NCBI GenBank assembly: GCA_034509425.1
Contig: JAVTVJ010001751.1
Location: 217,437 to 281,436 of the forward strand
Source: Eopsaltria australis
Lineage: Eukaryota > Chordata > Aves > Passeriformes > Petroicidae
Direction: 5' to 3'
DNA: 64,000 nt
The notes under the pieces are model-generated. The model was given only the letters and a program-made list of their open reading frames with translations. It made no database searches and was not told the DNA's origin. The translations under genes were made by a program, and so were the position numbers. This document shows, one piece after another, positions 38,318-50,346 of this stretch (the stretch's first letter is position 1; each line of letters begins with the position of its first letter).

Positions 38318-38506
38318 AAGGAGTTCTGGAGGTCATCTAGTCCAACCTCCTGGTCTGAGCAGAGCTGTTGTTAGCATTATGTCAGACCAGCTTGTGTTTT
38401 TCTTCAGCTGAGTCTTGAAATCTCCTGTCTAGTGAGAAGCTCCTCTCTGGGTAAGCTGTTTCAGTGCTCTGCTGTGCGGAGAGGAAGTTTGTCCTAATAA
38501 AAAATG
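38318..38506 (-). mobile_element. CR1 LINE fragment in intron 2
   Basis: An antisense CR1 3' segment with the family signature AGTTCTGGAGGTCATCTAGT, CCAACCTCCTGGTCTGAGCAG, CTCTCTGGGTAAGCTGTTTCAG and GAAGTTTGTCCTAATAA. It is about 190 bp, truncated at both ends and moderately old. It lies in VPS13B intron 2, opposite to the gene. Confidence 0.85.
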
Positions 38507-40509
38507 ATGGCTTGGGGTGGATATATCAGACTTGCTACATTACCTGACACTATAGGAATTTTGCTGCTCTCGTTGATGTTCCCTTTCCAGTAGTTGCACT
38601 TTGTTGGTAGGTGATCCCTTGCTTCATGTTTGTCTGCCTGTGAACAGGGTTCCTAAATATCCAGCTCAGCTTGGTAACATCATGGCTCTTGTAGTGGCAA
38701 ATGTACCTGCCATATGTACCTGCTCATGACTTACCAGTTTGAATGGGAATGTGATGGATGCAAAATTTAGCTCAGATTTGTTTTTACATTATTTGGCTGG
38801 GTGTTTGTGAAATGTAGTTATCTTCATTTGGCTCTTGTTATTCTTCAGAACTTGTCTGGACCCACGGACTGTATTTAGACTGTCTTCCTCTTCTTTTGTG
38901 GAGGGGATGCTGTTCATGTCTGCTCAGTAAAACTCTGAGTAAGCAGCATATGGTAATGCAAAGTCCCCAGGCCCTTTCAGATGACAGGAGCTCCCTTGAA
39001 AAGCTGGTCTCTAAAAATGACCAGTATATATTATTTTAGTTGGGTTCTCTCCTTGGATGCATTCGTGATACCCGAAGTTAGTCACCTTAACTGCTCTGCT
39101 TTTGTAACACTGTTCTGTCCTGGGTTGCTATCCCCAGCCTGGCTCCCTGCTCCTTATCTGACATCAACGCAGCTTTAATTTCATGCTTCAGGTTCTTTGA
39201 TACAAGTGCACCTATCCTGGATGTATTTGCCTAGAGCCTTAAATATTTTCAGAGAATTCCATCTTTTGTAGAGTTATACATGGCAAACTACCTGGATGAA
39301 GCACTTTTGTTCTTCCTGCTCCCTGCACTTCAGCTGATGTTAGTGTTCCCATGTCATATTGTGCTCTTACGAGCCACCAAACAGAATCCCAAAGGACAGA
39401 TGAGAACTGAGCATAAACTGCTGTTTGTCTTATAGAAGATTTTACTTTATTTTTGGGACCAAGTTGGACCCAATACCTCTTGTAATCAAATGTAATACAG
39501 TTGTTGAAATAGAAAATTTACCAAATGTGAAGACAGTGTTCCAGTACCTGAAAATACTTTGCATGTATTTTGCATCTGTTTACGTAAGTTTTATGCTGTC
39601 AATAAACTAAGCTGAATGTCATTGTAATAACTCTTGGGGTCTGTCCTCTCTGTCCCCCTTTTTTTGTACAATATCAGGTCTATAGTAGAAGTCAAGTACT
39701 AGTTTTTAGTCTGCTGGAATCTTCTAGGTACAGAGTAGCTTTTGTATATAATTGTGTCACTCTCTGAATAGCCAGTTGATTTTATAATAATTATTTTTAT
39801 TTGAAGATTAAAACTAATAACATTTTGATATTTTTTCCTATCCTGAATGATTCAATTACTAGAAGACTAAGCATTCCAAGAAATTATCCATCTGTATATA
39901 ATATGCCTATTGTACAAAAACTACTTCAAGAAAGTAATTTGTAATAAAATTTTGAAATTAATACTTTAAATACTGTTTTTTGGAAAAGTGTTTTAAGCAC
40001 TTTTGTCAAGTTTCGTGTGAAGTCCCCATAGTACCAGAGGTAACAGAGCTACCTCTGAACTTGGTAACTAGCTTGTGTGTAGTATATCTGTTGACACACT
40101 GGTGCCAAAAAGATAATATACATTGTGATCTCTTCTTGCTGCTTGTGTATATTACCATAATTAGTTTTCAGCTGTTTTGCAAGTGCAGAAGGGAAAGATT
40201 AAGTAGTCTTTAGAAGATAAAGGATACCTTGATCTAAAGATTGTTGAATTTTATTATAATATGGATCTTTCATGTCCAAAAGAATTTGTTAAGAAAGAAA
40301 CATGAAAAATCCTAATGTACTTAAAATAATTTTAATGAAATGGGAGCATTGAAATATCCTTCATTTAGGTGTTTTTGTTACTTGCCACTGGTTACTTATA
40401 GAATACAGCCTTGACTGTGAAGAAAAGGCGTTTGAGTTTACACTGCTGTGGAGAACAAGCGCTTGCTTATCACCCCAACTTTTAGAGTAGTCTTGTGTTT
40501 TAGAGCAAG

Positions 40510-40563
40510 GGGAGATTTTAGGCAAAGGGGAATTATGATCATCTAGTCTGCAGTCTTACATGG
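40510..40563 (-). mobile_element. Short ancient CR1 remnant
   Basis: The stretch AGGCAAAGGGGAATTATG followed by ATCATCTAGTCTGCAGTC matches the start of the same CR1 pattern seen at 4.3 kb. Only about 50 bp is recognisable, directly beside a 53-bp tandem duplication. Confidence 0.5.
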
Positions 40564-40669
40564 TAGTCAGTCATTTATGGGTCAAGCTCAGAAGTTTGGT
40601 TTGAGTCATATGATATTAGTCAGTTATTTATGGGTCAAGATCAGAAGTTTGGTTTTAGTCATATATATT
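40564..40669 (+). repeat. 53-bp tandem duplication in intron 2
   Basis: Two adjacent copies (40564-40616 and 40617-40669), each starting TAGTCAG and containing ATTTATGGGTCAAG, TCAGAAGTTTGGTTT and AGTCATAT. The copies differ at only a handful of positions, so the duplication is fairly recent. Confidence 0.9.
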
Positions 40670-41374
40670 TTTGTGAAGGATTTATGTGATTAAACACAAA
40701 AGCTAAAATGCAAAGCTAATCAGGCATGAATACAGAAGAAATATTAAGAATTTCAAGCAGTACTTAATGAAAGGAGGAAGATTGCGTAGGAAACAAGGAG
40801 GAATAAAAATGTTCTTTGTTATGTTGTATTATGAACAAGTTACTTAACTTGGCACACATTTGTATTGTCTACTGAATAGTACAATAGTACAATGAAGAGT
40901 TCTTTACATTGCTTTTTTCTAGTTCCCTGCCTGTAACTGGGTCAATGGGTTTTCATAATGTCAGTCAACATTTGTACTAAATTTCTTTGAAAAAGAACTA
41001 TCTTCTAAATATGTTGTACATTTGCTTTTATCACCTTGATTTTGAAATAATTCCTGCTTCTGTTTCTTTCAATATCTTGCAGTTAATGGGACAAAAGTGA
41101 AAATGGTTAAATCCATCCAGCAAATAGTGGAAAACGAGCTATTCTAGATTGTGTTTTGAAGTAAAGACAAGTCAGGATCTAAACAGGCATTGTGGTATTG
41201 ATGAGTGACAAAAACTTACGCATCTACAAGTCCAGAAGGGGAATTTATTTCTATTATTGTTAACAGTGGTAGTTTGCTGCCTTGATCTCTGAAATCAGTC
41301 TCTTATGTTGTAACGTATTTTTAGATTGCATGCTTTTTATAATTTATTTCTGTGCCACACCCCATGTTTGCCCT

Positions 41375-41392
41375 CCCCCCCCCCCCAAAAAA
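41375..41392 (+). repeat. Poly-C run followed by poly-A
   Basis: Twelve C followed by six A. It is rare in this AT-rich intron and is prone to sequencing error. Confidence 0.9.
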
Positions 41393-42399
41393 GCTCTGGG
41401 ACAAAAGGCACAACCTAAGTTATTGTATGATTTATTATGTAGCAAGATCTGTAGCAAGACAACCCAATATTTGCTATTCAATATCTTAACTGAAACTGTC
41501 TGTATTAAAGTTTTGTTTGTGATGCTTATGAGCCTAGGGCTGAATTTTTAGGAGAGGCTTTTGGCTAAAATCCTAAAGTGTAGTAGTGAATCAGATGAAG
41601 AAAAAACACTTTGTAAAAACTATTCAACCATTTTCTTTTAACTTTTAATGAGAAAGTCTGTAACTGTCATCTCTTAGAGTGTGGACTTGAAATTAATTAT
41701 GACTTTGTGTAAGCATGGCTGAGGAAGGAGTCAAGAGTTTTCCTAGCATGAGATGGGTGTGGTTTTTTTAAACTTCATTAATCAGTACTCATTAAGGCCC
41801 AAAATCTAATTTACAAACTGAAAGCTGCTCTTGGCAAAAAAATAGAGCTATTGTGTAGTTTCCTCCTCTGAAAATTTTGTCAGCAGTGAATATACAATAC
41901 TCTTACCTCCTGGATACAAGACACACTTTTTCATAGTGCCAGTAGAAAGGTTTAGGAGGTATAAGCTGCAGAATGGGGGAGAGTGTTCCCTAAAATTGCT
42001 CCTCTTAGCAGCTGTTGTTGCTGTGATGGCATAGGTGTTGGTAAGAATAGTTGACTTGCCTCTAGCCATCTCAAAGACTCTCTTAAGATGCAAACCTATC
42101 ACAGGTGAAAATGGTGGTTATTTCAGCTCTGAACTTAGGAGATGGTAACTACTTAAGAAAATAAAAAATTTTAGTGGGCTTTCAAAACATATCACTGAGT
42201 TTTGATTATATATTAATTATTCATGAATTTATCACTGATAAATGTATTTATTTCAATATATTTAGGCAAAAAATTAAGTTAGATAGCTTCACAGAAATAT
42301 TGTATGGGCAGACTTTAAGACTTTATAATATATATTAAATAGTAGATGGAAAATGCCCTTGTCCACAAATTTTGTTCATGTAGAAGTTATTTCTATGCA

Positions 42400-42580
42400 G
42401 CAGGGCTAGGTCTAGGGTCCAGCAGTGCAGGAAAAGAGGCATTAGGGAGCATTTCTTTACTGAGAGGCTGGTCAAACACTGGAAGAGGCTTCCTACAGGA
42501 GGTGGATGCCCCAAGCCTGTCAGTGGGTAAGAGGCATTTGGAGAATACCTCTGAAAGTTGGCCAAAACTGCTGCCCTGCA
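42400..42580 (+). mobile_element. CR1 LINE fragment in intron 2
   Basis: A sense CR1 fragment with TTAGGGAGCATTTCTTTACTG, GAGGCTGGTCAAACACTGGA, GAGGCTTCCTACAGGAGGTGG and ATGCCCCAAGCCTGTCAGTG. The start and the terminal tail repeats are missing. The open frames on both strands at 42335-42585 all fall within this element. Confidence 0.85.
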
Positions 42581-43760
42581 TCTAGCAGACTTAGCTTCAC
42601 TTATTTCTCTGAGAACCTACTACACTTGTAATTCCCAGCATCCAAGATGATTATGAAAGCACCAGGCTATAAGCAACTTGAAATGAAAATGTTATTTTTC
42701 TTCCATTAAAACTTTAAAGCTTGATAGTAAAAAATAACAGAATATGAGATTAGAAAAGACAAATCATCTCTGAAAGTTGAGCATTAAAATACTTGGTATC
42801 GAGAATGCTGACTTAAAATTATAACATGTCTAATATTGCTTCATTATTTTATAGTAAACAATTGTTTTCATTATTCCAAATCTTGATTGCTAGTCCTGGA
42901 AGCAACTCTTTAGCCTGACGCTTCTGTTGGTTAAGTGCTGAGCTCATTCTTTGCAGGAGAACACCTGAAGCTACTGGGGAAAATTGCAACACTTTGTGCA
43001 CTTTGTATTATATGTTCACCAATTTACTTATTTGGGAACTTCTAACCTTGTTTCGTTCTGAATTGCTGCAAGCAGCAGCTGCTCCTTGAGACTGTTCTGC
43101 AGTGTTGTGATCTGTGCATTGGCTGAATGGAGTGCCCGGGCATTTGTTAGGAGTTCCAGACTGACTTGCACTAGCTTTTAAACCAGTGTGACATCTACAT
43201 TAGAGCTTGGTGTGCAGGAGTCTGTTTTTACCAATGAAAAATTTAATAACTTTGTATTTACTAAGCAGGTTGATGTGAAAGGGGCAACGGGCGACAAGTC
43301 TTAAGAGAACTGAGCTTTTAGAACTCTAAAGTACTAAAATATTTTGAAAGTAATTGCCTTGCTGTGGCAATGTCAATGTTTAATTCCAAATTTGTGCTCT
43401 TCACAATAACACAGGTTGCTTATCAGTTTAAGTGTTTATCCTCACCTTGTTTGTTTCTACTTGTACCTTGAATAGTGAAACGTTTTGCAGTAGCTTCGTG
43501 TTAAAGAGAGGTGGTTTTAAACTATCTTTTGTTATCAAGGACATAGTAAACCAAATGTCTCCTTTAAACAGAATAACTGTGACGTAATCGTGCAAGTGAT
43601 CGTAAAGGCAAATACCAAGTCCTGTGGCACACTGCTGATGAGGGGAGGGAGAATAACTTTTGACTTGTTTTGTGATAGAACATTCCTGTTTTGAGTTACA
43701 AATGTGTGTGGAATTTTGATATGTTTCAGTAGTTAATTCTGCATTCTTTGTTGTTGTTAG

Positions 43761-43904
43761 GAGCTGAAACTGCCATTTACTTTTTTAAGTGGGCATATTC
43801 ATGAACTTCGGATTCACGTGCCATGGACGAAATTGGGATCAGAACCAGTTGTCATCACTATCAATACAATGGAATGCATCTTGAAGTTAAAGGATGGCGC
43901 TCAG
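43761..43904 (+). CDS. VPS13B: VPS13B exon 3 (residues 50-97)
   Basis: This is the second coding exon, 144 nt or 48 codons, phase 0 at both ends. It reads ELKLPFTFLSGHIHEL, then RIHVPWTKLGSEPVVITIN, and ends LKLKDGAQ. This continues exon 2 directly (VLEQ joins ELKLPF) and is the next part of the chorein N-terminal region, where alternating hydrophobic strands (FLSGHI, RIHVPW, VVITIN) build the start of the lipid channel. The acceptor is TTGTTGTTAG ending at 43760 and the donor is CAG|GTAAGA at 43905. Exons 2 and 3 give 291 coding nt, which fits the human numbering as I recall it, with exon 4 beginning at c.292. No frameshift or stop is present, so this looks like a functional gene. Confidence 0.96.
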
Positions 43905-45950
43905 GTAAGAAATGTGATGAATCCTGTTCCAACATTGTGAGGTTCATGAGAATAAGAGCTTCTCTAAGTCACTTTCTTGAAAGCCTTCTGAAAAATCTGG
44001 CATGTGTAGCTGGGATCCCTTTTATTTTCTGAGAGGCTAATATTGTTCTTCTCATCATGGCTAGTATCTTCCTTCATGCTTATTTTTAAACTCTTTTTTA
44101 GCTGTAGCTGTGTTCTTGCAGATGTGAAAAGAAGTTAATAGTGCTCTGTCAGATTTTTCCTATGACTAGAGAAGAAATGGATTTCAAGAGCAAGCACTTC
44201 TGCCTCCCAAGAAACAGTGCTGGTTGCTTGAGTCAGCTACATGTGGCACAACTCAGCACTGGGCGTTTCTCAAAAGTTGTGTTGCTGTTATTGAAGGAGT
44301 GCTTTGAAGATCCTGGAGTCTAAGTAATTTTTACCTTTAGAGGTTTTACTGCTTGCTTGAGTGTACTTGGAAGACTTCTTGTATAAAAGGGTCTTCAGGG
44401 ATTTTTTTTTTTTTTCTTTTAGTTGCTCAGAATAATTTGTGCATTAGGCTGTTTTCACAGGCTCAGGAAGGGGTTTTCTTCTGACACAATGAAGCTGAAA
44501 TATGCGGTGCCTCAATTTTTGTCATATGTCTAACTTAGTTAACCAAAAGTATTTGGCTATGTTAATGTTGAACTTGTGGGTTTTTTTAAATCAGTATGGT
44601 GCTATAGTTCTAGAGAGTCTTATAAGTTTGTTTTGCTTGTTGGTTTTTTTTAAAGCCTCATTCACACTTCCGTTTCAACAGTCCTTCACTTACATTAAGA
44701 ATCATACAAACAAAAATTCTAGTTTGTGAAAAACTCAAGTGTTTGGTAGGGTGCTTGATGAGCTGTTAACATTTAACATCAATAACTAGATACAAGGCAG
44801 CAAGAACATTGGAAAACACTTTTCTGTTGTTTGATATTTCTTGTTAGATTGTTTTACAGTTACAGAGCTAAGAGGCTTTTTTGCTGGAGTAGAAATCTCT
44901 AGGCCTAGCTGCTCACAGAGGACATGCTTGTATTCTGTAGTTCCACTTAATCTGTGTGCATATGTGCATATATACTCACCAACAGCCAAATACTAAGTAC
45001 TGTTCCAATGTTAAGGTAAGCTTTTGAAGCCAGATGTTCTGTGAGAAGTGTGTTTTTGGGAGCAGCAAATTGCAACTAATTAGGAGTTGCAGAAAAAGAT
45101 TTGTAGCCCATGACTTTGTGCAACCCAGAACTAATATTTGATATTGGACCTTGCAGATGGCTACTGCTGGAATGATCAGATTTCCGGCTTGCGTGGTATT
45201 TGAAACTTAAATTTTGTGGTGCATACATCAAAAGGTCAAATGTCATGAATGTGAAGCACTCTCAAAACAAGTATTTGTTACAGATGTTTAAGATTCAGAG
45301 GCAAGAAAAGGGTTTTGAAAATTGCAAGTGACATTTGAACAAATTATTCCTTGGTATGTATGCTCAGGAGGGTAGAATTTGGGTCTGTGCCATAGAGGGA
45401 TTATCTTTGACTAACAAGAATGTAGATGAAAACACTTTTATACTGTTTTCTGAGGATATGGTTTAAAAAGTTGACATGTTGAATTTCATTTTTTAAATTA
45501 CTATTTGAAAGTGTTCAAAGTATGGCACTGTACTTGGCTAAAACCAATTGTCATAAAAATTTTTGTAATCAGTGAATAAAAAAATATGAATGAAATGAAA
45601 TATTTCTGTGAAAAATGGTAGTAAAAACTTTCAATGTAAAAACTTTTCAAGTTAGAACTGTTCTGCCAAGAGCTTCATGTCAGTGAAGCACATAATTAGC
45701 AAGAAAGTTTAGTTTAGTTCTCAAATTGATTGGCTTGACCCTGTATTTCCTTTCTCAGGTGAGACCCCTAATGAACACAGACATAATTTCACCTGAGCAA
45801 AAAAAAAGTTCTTGACCTCAACTTAGTGAGATGTGTTTTCTTTGGAAACACATCGTCTTTCTTTGTGCTATTTTAGACAACGTTTCTGTTGAAGATGTAT
45901 GAAGATTAAAATACATGGCATTGTTTGAAGCTATTGTCCAGTGGATCCTA

Positions 45951-46060
45951 CAGATTTTGTAAAAAGGGAGAGAGGGTTTTGCTCATGTTTTTGAAGAGTA
46001 TCAGTTCAGATTTTGTAAAAATGAAGAGAGCTTTGCTCACATTTTTGAAGAGTATCAGTT
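45951..46060 (+). repeat. 55-bp tandem duplication in intron 3
   Basis: Copy 1 (45951-46006) and copy 2 (46007-46060) both start CAGATTTTGTAAAAA, contain a GAGAG-TTTGCTCA core and end TTTTTGAAGAGTATCAGTT. Copy 2 is 2 bp shorter. Identity is high, so it is probably a recent local duplication. Confidence 0.92.
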
Positions 46061-47260
46061 CCCTGGGGTGCTTTTCTACATATATGTTTTAGTGTGATGC
46101 TGTGTCATTGTTAATTCCAGGTTCACTGTTAGTTTAGTTAGGTTTTTTTGCTGTTTATGCCTATTACAGCATCTCATCAGCTAAGTTTGGATTAGACACT
46201 AATGGCTCAACTTATGCAAAAATTATTTTTCTAAGCAGAAGTGCTGTATAAGTGGTAAGTTCACATAATGATGTACAAAATCCTGAATGATGTAGGATTA
46301 GTGGTATTTGCAGTTTTAAAGTCTTTGGTTTCCCCCTTTTTCTTCTGTGCTTTTCTTCCTTTTTCTCCTTTCCTATTACTTTCTGATACTATTTCTAAAA
46401 ACCAAATGTTAAATGTGGCTACTTTACAAGAAAATTAAACTGAAGTGCATCAGGAACAGAACTTTGCAGTGCTTTAAGTGGTGTTCTGTTGAATATGCTT
46501 TGTATGTACACTTTTGGTTGTGACTTAGGTTAGTGTCAGTACTTGAAACAGAATTTGGCTGTGAGGTATTTCACACTGCTTTTTGATGTCTGCCAGACTA
46601 ATGCAACTGTGCCTGGCTTTTTTTTTTTGCTCTTGAACATAATCTTCTGCAGCACTGAGTTTTAAGCATGAGCATTTATGATGTTCTCAGATATGTTGGC
46701 ATGATTTTAAAATCTGTTCTTAAACACTTAAATGTGATTCTGAAGTTTGCTTTACTTGTATTTAAGTTATAGTAATTGACTGCCCTGACACTGTTCTCTA
46801 TGAGTGCTATGTTTTGTTTTAGAAGGTGGTTAAAATTCCAGTATTCTGCTCTTCTCATTACCTATATCTATATATTAAATCTCCAGGCTTCATATAGAAT
46901 TGAAAACGCTTTGTTAAATCTATGTTGATTGCTGTTTTTCTCCCTTTGTCCTGTTGGACTGTTCTTAACTCTTTTCTACACAAATTCTTTTTTTTTTTTT
47001 CTTCCAAGCTATTTGAAATTCTTTGCTCCTTTCTCTTCCTCCCTCCATGCTAAGATATCTCCATGCCCAAATCAGGGATTCTAAATTCAGGTAGTGCCAA
47101 TTGGGAAGAGCAAGCCTGTAAGCCAGTGTCTATTTTCTTCACCTTCCTGCCATTATAACTAACCACAAGACTGTTCATGATCAACCTTGAATTCTGTGGC
47201 TTTTCATCTTGGGGGAGATCAAGGAGAAATGTGTTATGTTAGTGCTTTGCTTTTGAGTCC

Positions 47261-47719
47261 TTGCCTTTAAGCAGAACACAGTGCACCAGAAATATGCTGA
47301 TGTATATGAAGGCTCTCTGTACTCAAGGGATAATTATGGAATTGGAGAAGACTGGTAGGTTGGAGCACTTTGAGGGGCACAGGGAAACCAAGCAGTTTGG
47401 ATCAGCATACAGACAATTGAGCACTACTCCTTTCATGAGGCATTACAAAGAAAGTTGTGAAGGAATATAATAACTTTGTGGAAGCAGTAGAGAACACCCC
47501 ACAAGCATGGCTGTCACAATACCAGACACATTCTTACCTGACAACTGGTAGAGATTGCCACCAAAGAATGCTGGAAGCAGACATTGGTCTTGACCAGGAA
47601 ATTATTGAGATGGGAGACAAGATGTGTTGACAGATTATGAAGGACTTAGAAAGTGAAGTCAGAAGACCTGTGTTTGATGAGGGTATAAAGTTTTTGCTTA
47701 GGTGGTAAAGCCAGCTCAA
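47261..47719 (+). pseudogene. Possible decayed coding relic in intron 3
   Basis: Two plus-strand frames follow each other with a frame change. The first runs about 69 codons to a stop at 47468-47470 and includes GIIMELEKTGRLEHFEGHRE. The second starts just after it in another frame with NNFVEAVENTPQAWLSQYQT and EADIGLDQEIIEMGDKM, has an in-frame TGA near 47627, then continues with DLESEVRRPVFDEGIKFLLR to a TAA. The acidic, charged segments look like protein rather than noise. One frame shift and one stop would make this an inactive retrocopy or transposon piece. I do not recognise the parent, and chance cannot be excluded. Confidence 0.25.
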
Positions 47720-49039
47720 GATCTGAAGCAGTGCTTTAGTGGTTTTTTTTCCTCACCTGGGTTGTAGTAGTTCAGTTGAATGTGGCTGTATGGACAAGGA
47801 GTGCTGTTTTTTTTTTCATTCGAGTCTGTAAGTCTGCTGTTCTGTGACAGCAAAAATATGGTAAGACTTGAAGTCAGAGGACTTAGTCTTTAGTGGCTCA
47901 CCTTTATGCTTTTCATTTGTTCTTGTGGAAGCTGAAGGATTTTCTGTTTTAAATAAATTTCATTTGGTGCTTACTTTCGTAGTAGTATGTTCAGTTCAGT
48001 AAATCTGACATGTAGTTTTAGCACTTGCATGCAAAATTTAAGGTGAAGATTTATCGAGAATTGCTTTATAGGAAGCAAATGATGTTATCAGGTAGTGTTG
48101 AATCATTCTAGGCTAAGGATGAATATGAAATTCTTATTAAGCAGCCAGTTCATGATCCTCTTTTTTGTGTTTTAATAGATTAATTTAAGAAAAAAGAGGT
48201 TTTTATGTTTCTGTGTGTACATGCATACAAATTATTGTATATAAAAATAATAAGAAAAAATTTCCATATTATTTCGAATTGAAACAAATTGCTTCATGCA
48301 AATCAGACTAATTTACTGTTTTCCAAAGGCTCGGGAAGGTTTGGCAGAGTCTTTTGTTGGGTTTTGTGCCATTTTCTGTGAAGAACTCCTGTCTGAAGAG
48401 TTCTTAAGTTTTCTATGAATTGCTTTATGTGAACAAAAATGTTCTAGGTAAGAGGTTCTCTTTCAAGAATATTATCCTTTTGAGGGATAAATACCATGCC
48501 TCACAAATCTCATGCAAAAATATGTAATAAACTTACTCTCTCAATAGAGGAAGTAGTAAAAGCAGGCTGTAACAGGTGCTAGAAAAGGCCTTGCAGCATT
48601 TGGTTCAGAGACTTTTTTGTCTTTCGCCAGTGATTTCAAATGAGAGGCTGATGCGGAGATGAGCAGGTTTGCTTAAAGCTGAATAAATGCTCACATGTAC
48701 TAGCTGGGGACGCAAGAGTGACCTTGTAATTTACCTATTTTTGTTCCTACTAACCATTTTAATAGACTTTAAAAGCAAAGTATCTGGTGCTTTAGATTGC
48801 AATAATTCTGCTAATGAAAGAAGAAATTGCCTTTGTGAATTTGTTCAGACTCCTTCAGGTGTATTTCTTAATACTCTAGCTGTAGGAGTCTTGCCACTGC
48901 TCTTGTGTTGCCTCAGTCTGAACACCTGTCTTGTTTACCTAAATGCCTATTGCTGTTGTCCTAAATATAGTTGGGACTGTATTCTTGCAAAGAACTCCAA
49001 TTTTGAATGCAGTTCTTGTCAAGAAAATCTTTTGAGGAT

Positions 49040-49105
49040 GTCAAAACAGTTAACAGTCTTGATCTTAAAGATCCTTTCCAACTGAAATGATTCTATGATT
49101 CTAAA
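49040..49105 (+). mobile_element. CR1 LINE 3' tail (severely 5'-truncated)
   Basis: Only the last 65 bp of a CR1 is recognisable: CTTGATCTTAAAGATCCTTTCC, then AACTGAAATGATTCTATGATTCTA with two terminal tail repeats. The 132-codon frame at 48687-49085 runs into it and is probably chance sequence. Confidence 0.8.
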
Positions 49106-50346
49106 ATCAGCCTGGTCATTATTACAACAGGTATTAAGATTGTATAACATCAGTGATTTTCAGTAGCTTTTTTTGTTCAAATGAATGCGCTTTGCATGTT
49201 ATGAAGAGAGAGGTGTTGCAAGTTAAGGAAGCTGCCAGGAGCTGTGTGTAGTTACAGTTTCTCCTTCAGTTCCTGTAGCAGCTGGAACAATAGTATATAA
49301 GAGAGTAGATGATGCCTTTTCTCATTTTGGTTTCTTAAAAAGATGTCTGTGTACCTCTTTGTGGTGGTGTTCAGACCAAGTTTGTGATTTTCAAGAAATC
49401 TCCTGGCTGTTCAGGCTTACTGTGCTTTGACCTCTGCTACAGGGTTATCTCAGAACTAATGGGCTGGATACCTTTTTGGTCAAAGTACCGTTCTCCTAGA
49501 GCACATCAAAAGGAAAATGTGCTGCAGCTGTTAATTGAAATTAGAAGAACTGTCTTGTGTGAGTTGGTAATAGAATCAATATCCTGTGATCACCAGGCAT
49601 AGTGTGTCTCACATTGGGAGCACAGTGAATCCCATGAGATGAGTTTTTTTTCCCACAAGCTGCTCTGGCAGTCTAGGTTCAGGAGGTCTATATCTAACAT
49701 ACATTTAATGCCTACTTGTCTGCTTTTCATAGTTGGTGCATCTGTGACAGTAGACATCTTACAAACATCTAATTACGCACATGTGCAAGCACCACTTCTT
49801 TTTTTTCCTCTCCTCCTTTGTGAAAGCGCATCTCTCTAGTGCCTTCTGAAGCTGTGGCTAAATTGCATGTTCTTCTTATCCAAGGGTTCAGAAAAGGGTT
49901 TCTATGGTAAGAAAGTGGAATCTGAGCTTCCAAAATAATGGATTTCTATCACTCTCTTAATTTTTATAATGATTTAAGTAGGAAGCCTTCTTTAAACACT
50001 CTGGAATTGCTTTCTCAGAATGTAATCTCACTCAAAGTAGAAGAAAAAAGAAAACTGTCTGTGATAGTCAAGCAGGTTCCATATTACACGCAAAGATCAG
50101 TGCTTGATATCTGTGTATTTGGCTAATACTCACTCATATTCTACTTCCAGAAGTGTTTTGAACTCTGTGTCAACAGTAGAACATTCTGGTATGAGATTAT
50201 TTGTCAAGAAGACTTCAGTGCAAATTGGTATAATTTTAGGTATATGAGGATGCCGTGATACCTTAATAAGAAAGATAATGGACACTGGCACAGCCGAGCA
50301 GTGCAGCTGTACTTCAGATTGTCAATGAAATTTCTTTATTAGGCAT

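Larger units (their letters stand above)
37040..43760 (+). other. VPS13B: VPS13B intron 2
   Basis: A 6.7-kb intron bounded by GTATGT and TTGTTGTTAG. It contains three CR1 pieces (two antisense, one sense), the 53-bp tandem duplication and the poly-C run. The open frames up to 89 codons are unremarkable. Confidence 0.85.

Noticed and set aside
48687..49085. 132-codon frame with hydrophobic and Cys-rich stretches
   Set aside because: Its end lies in a CR1 tail and the rest has no domain. It is best seen as a chance frame.
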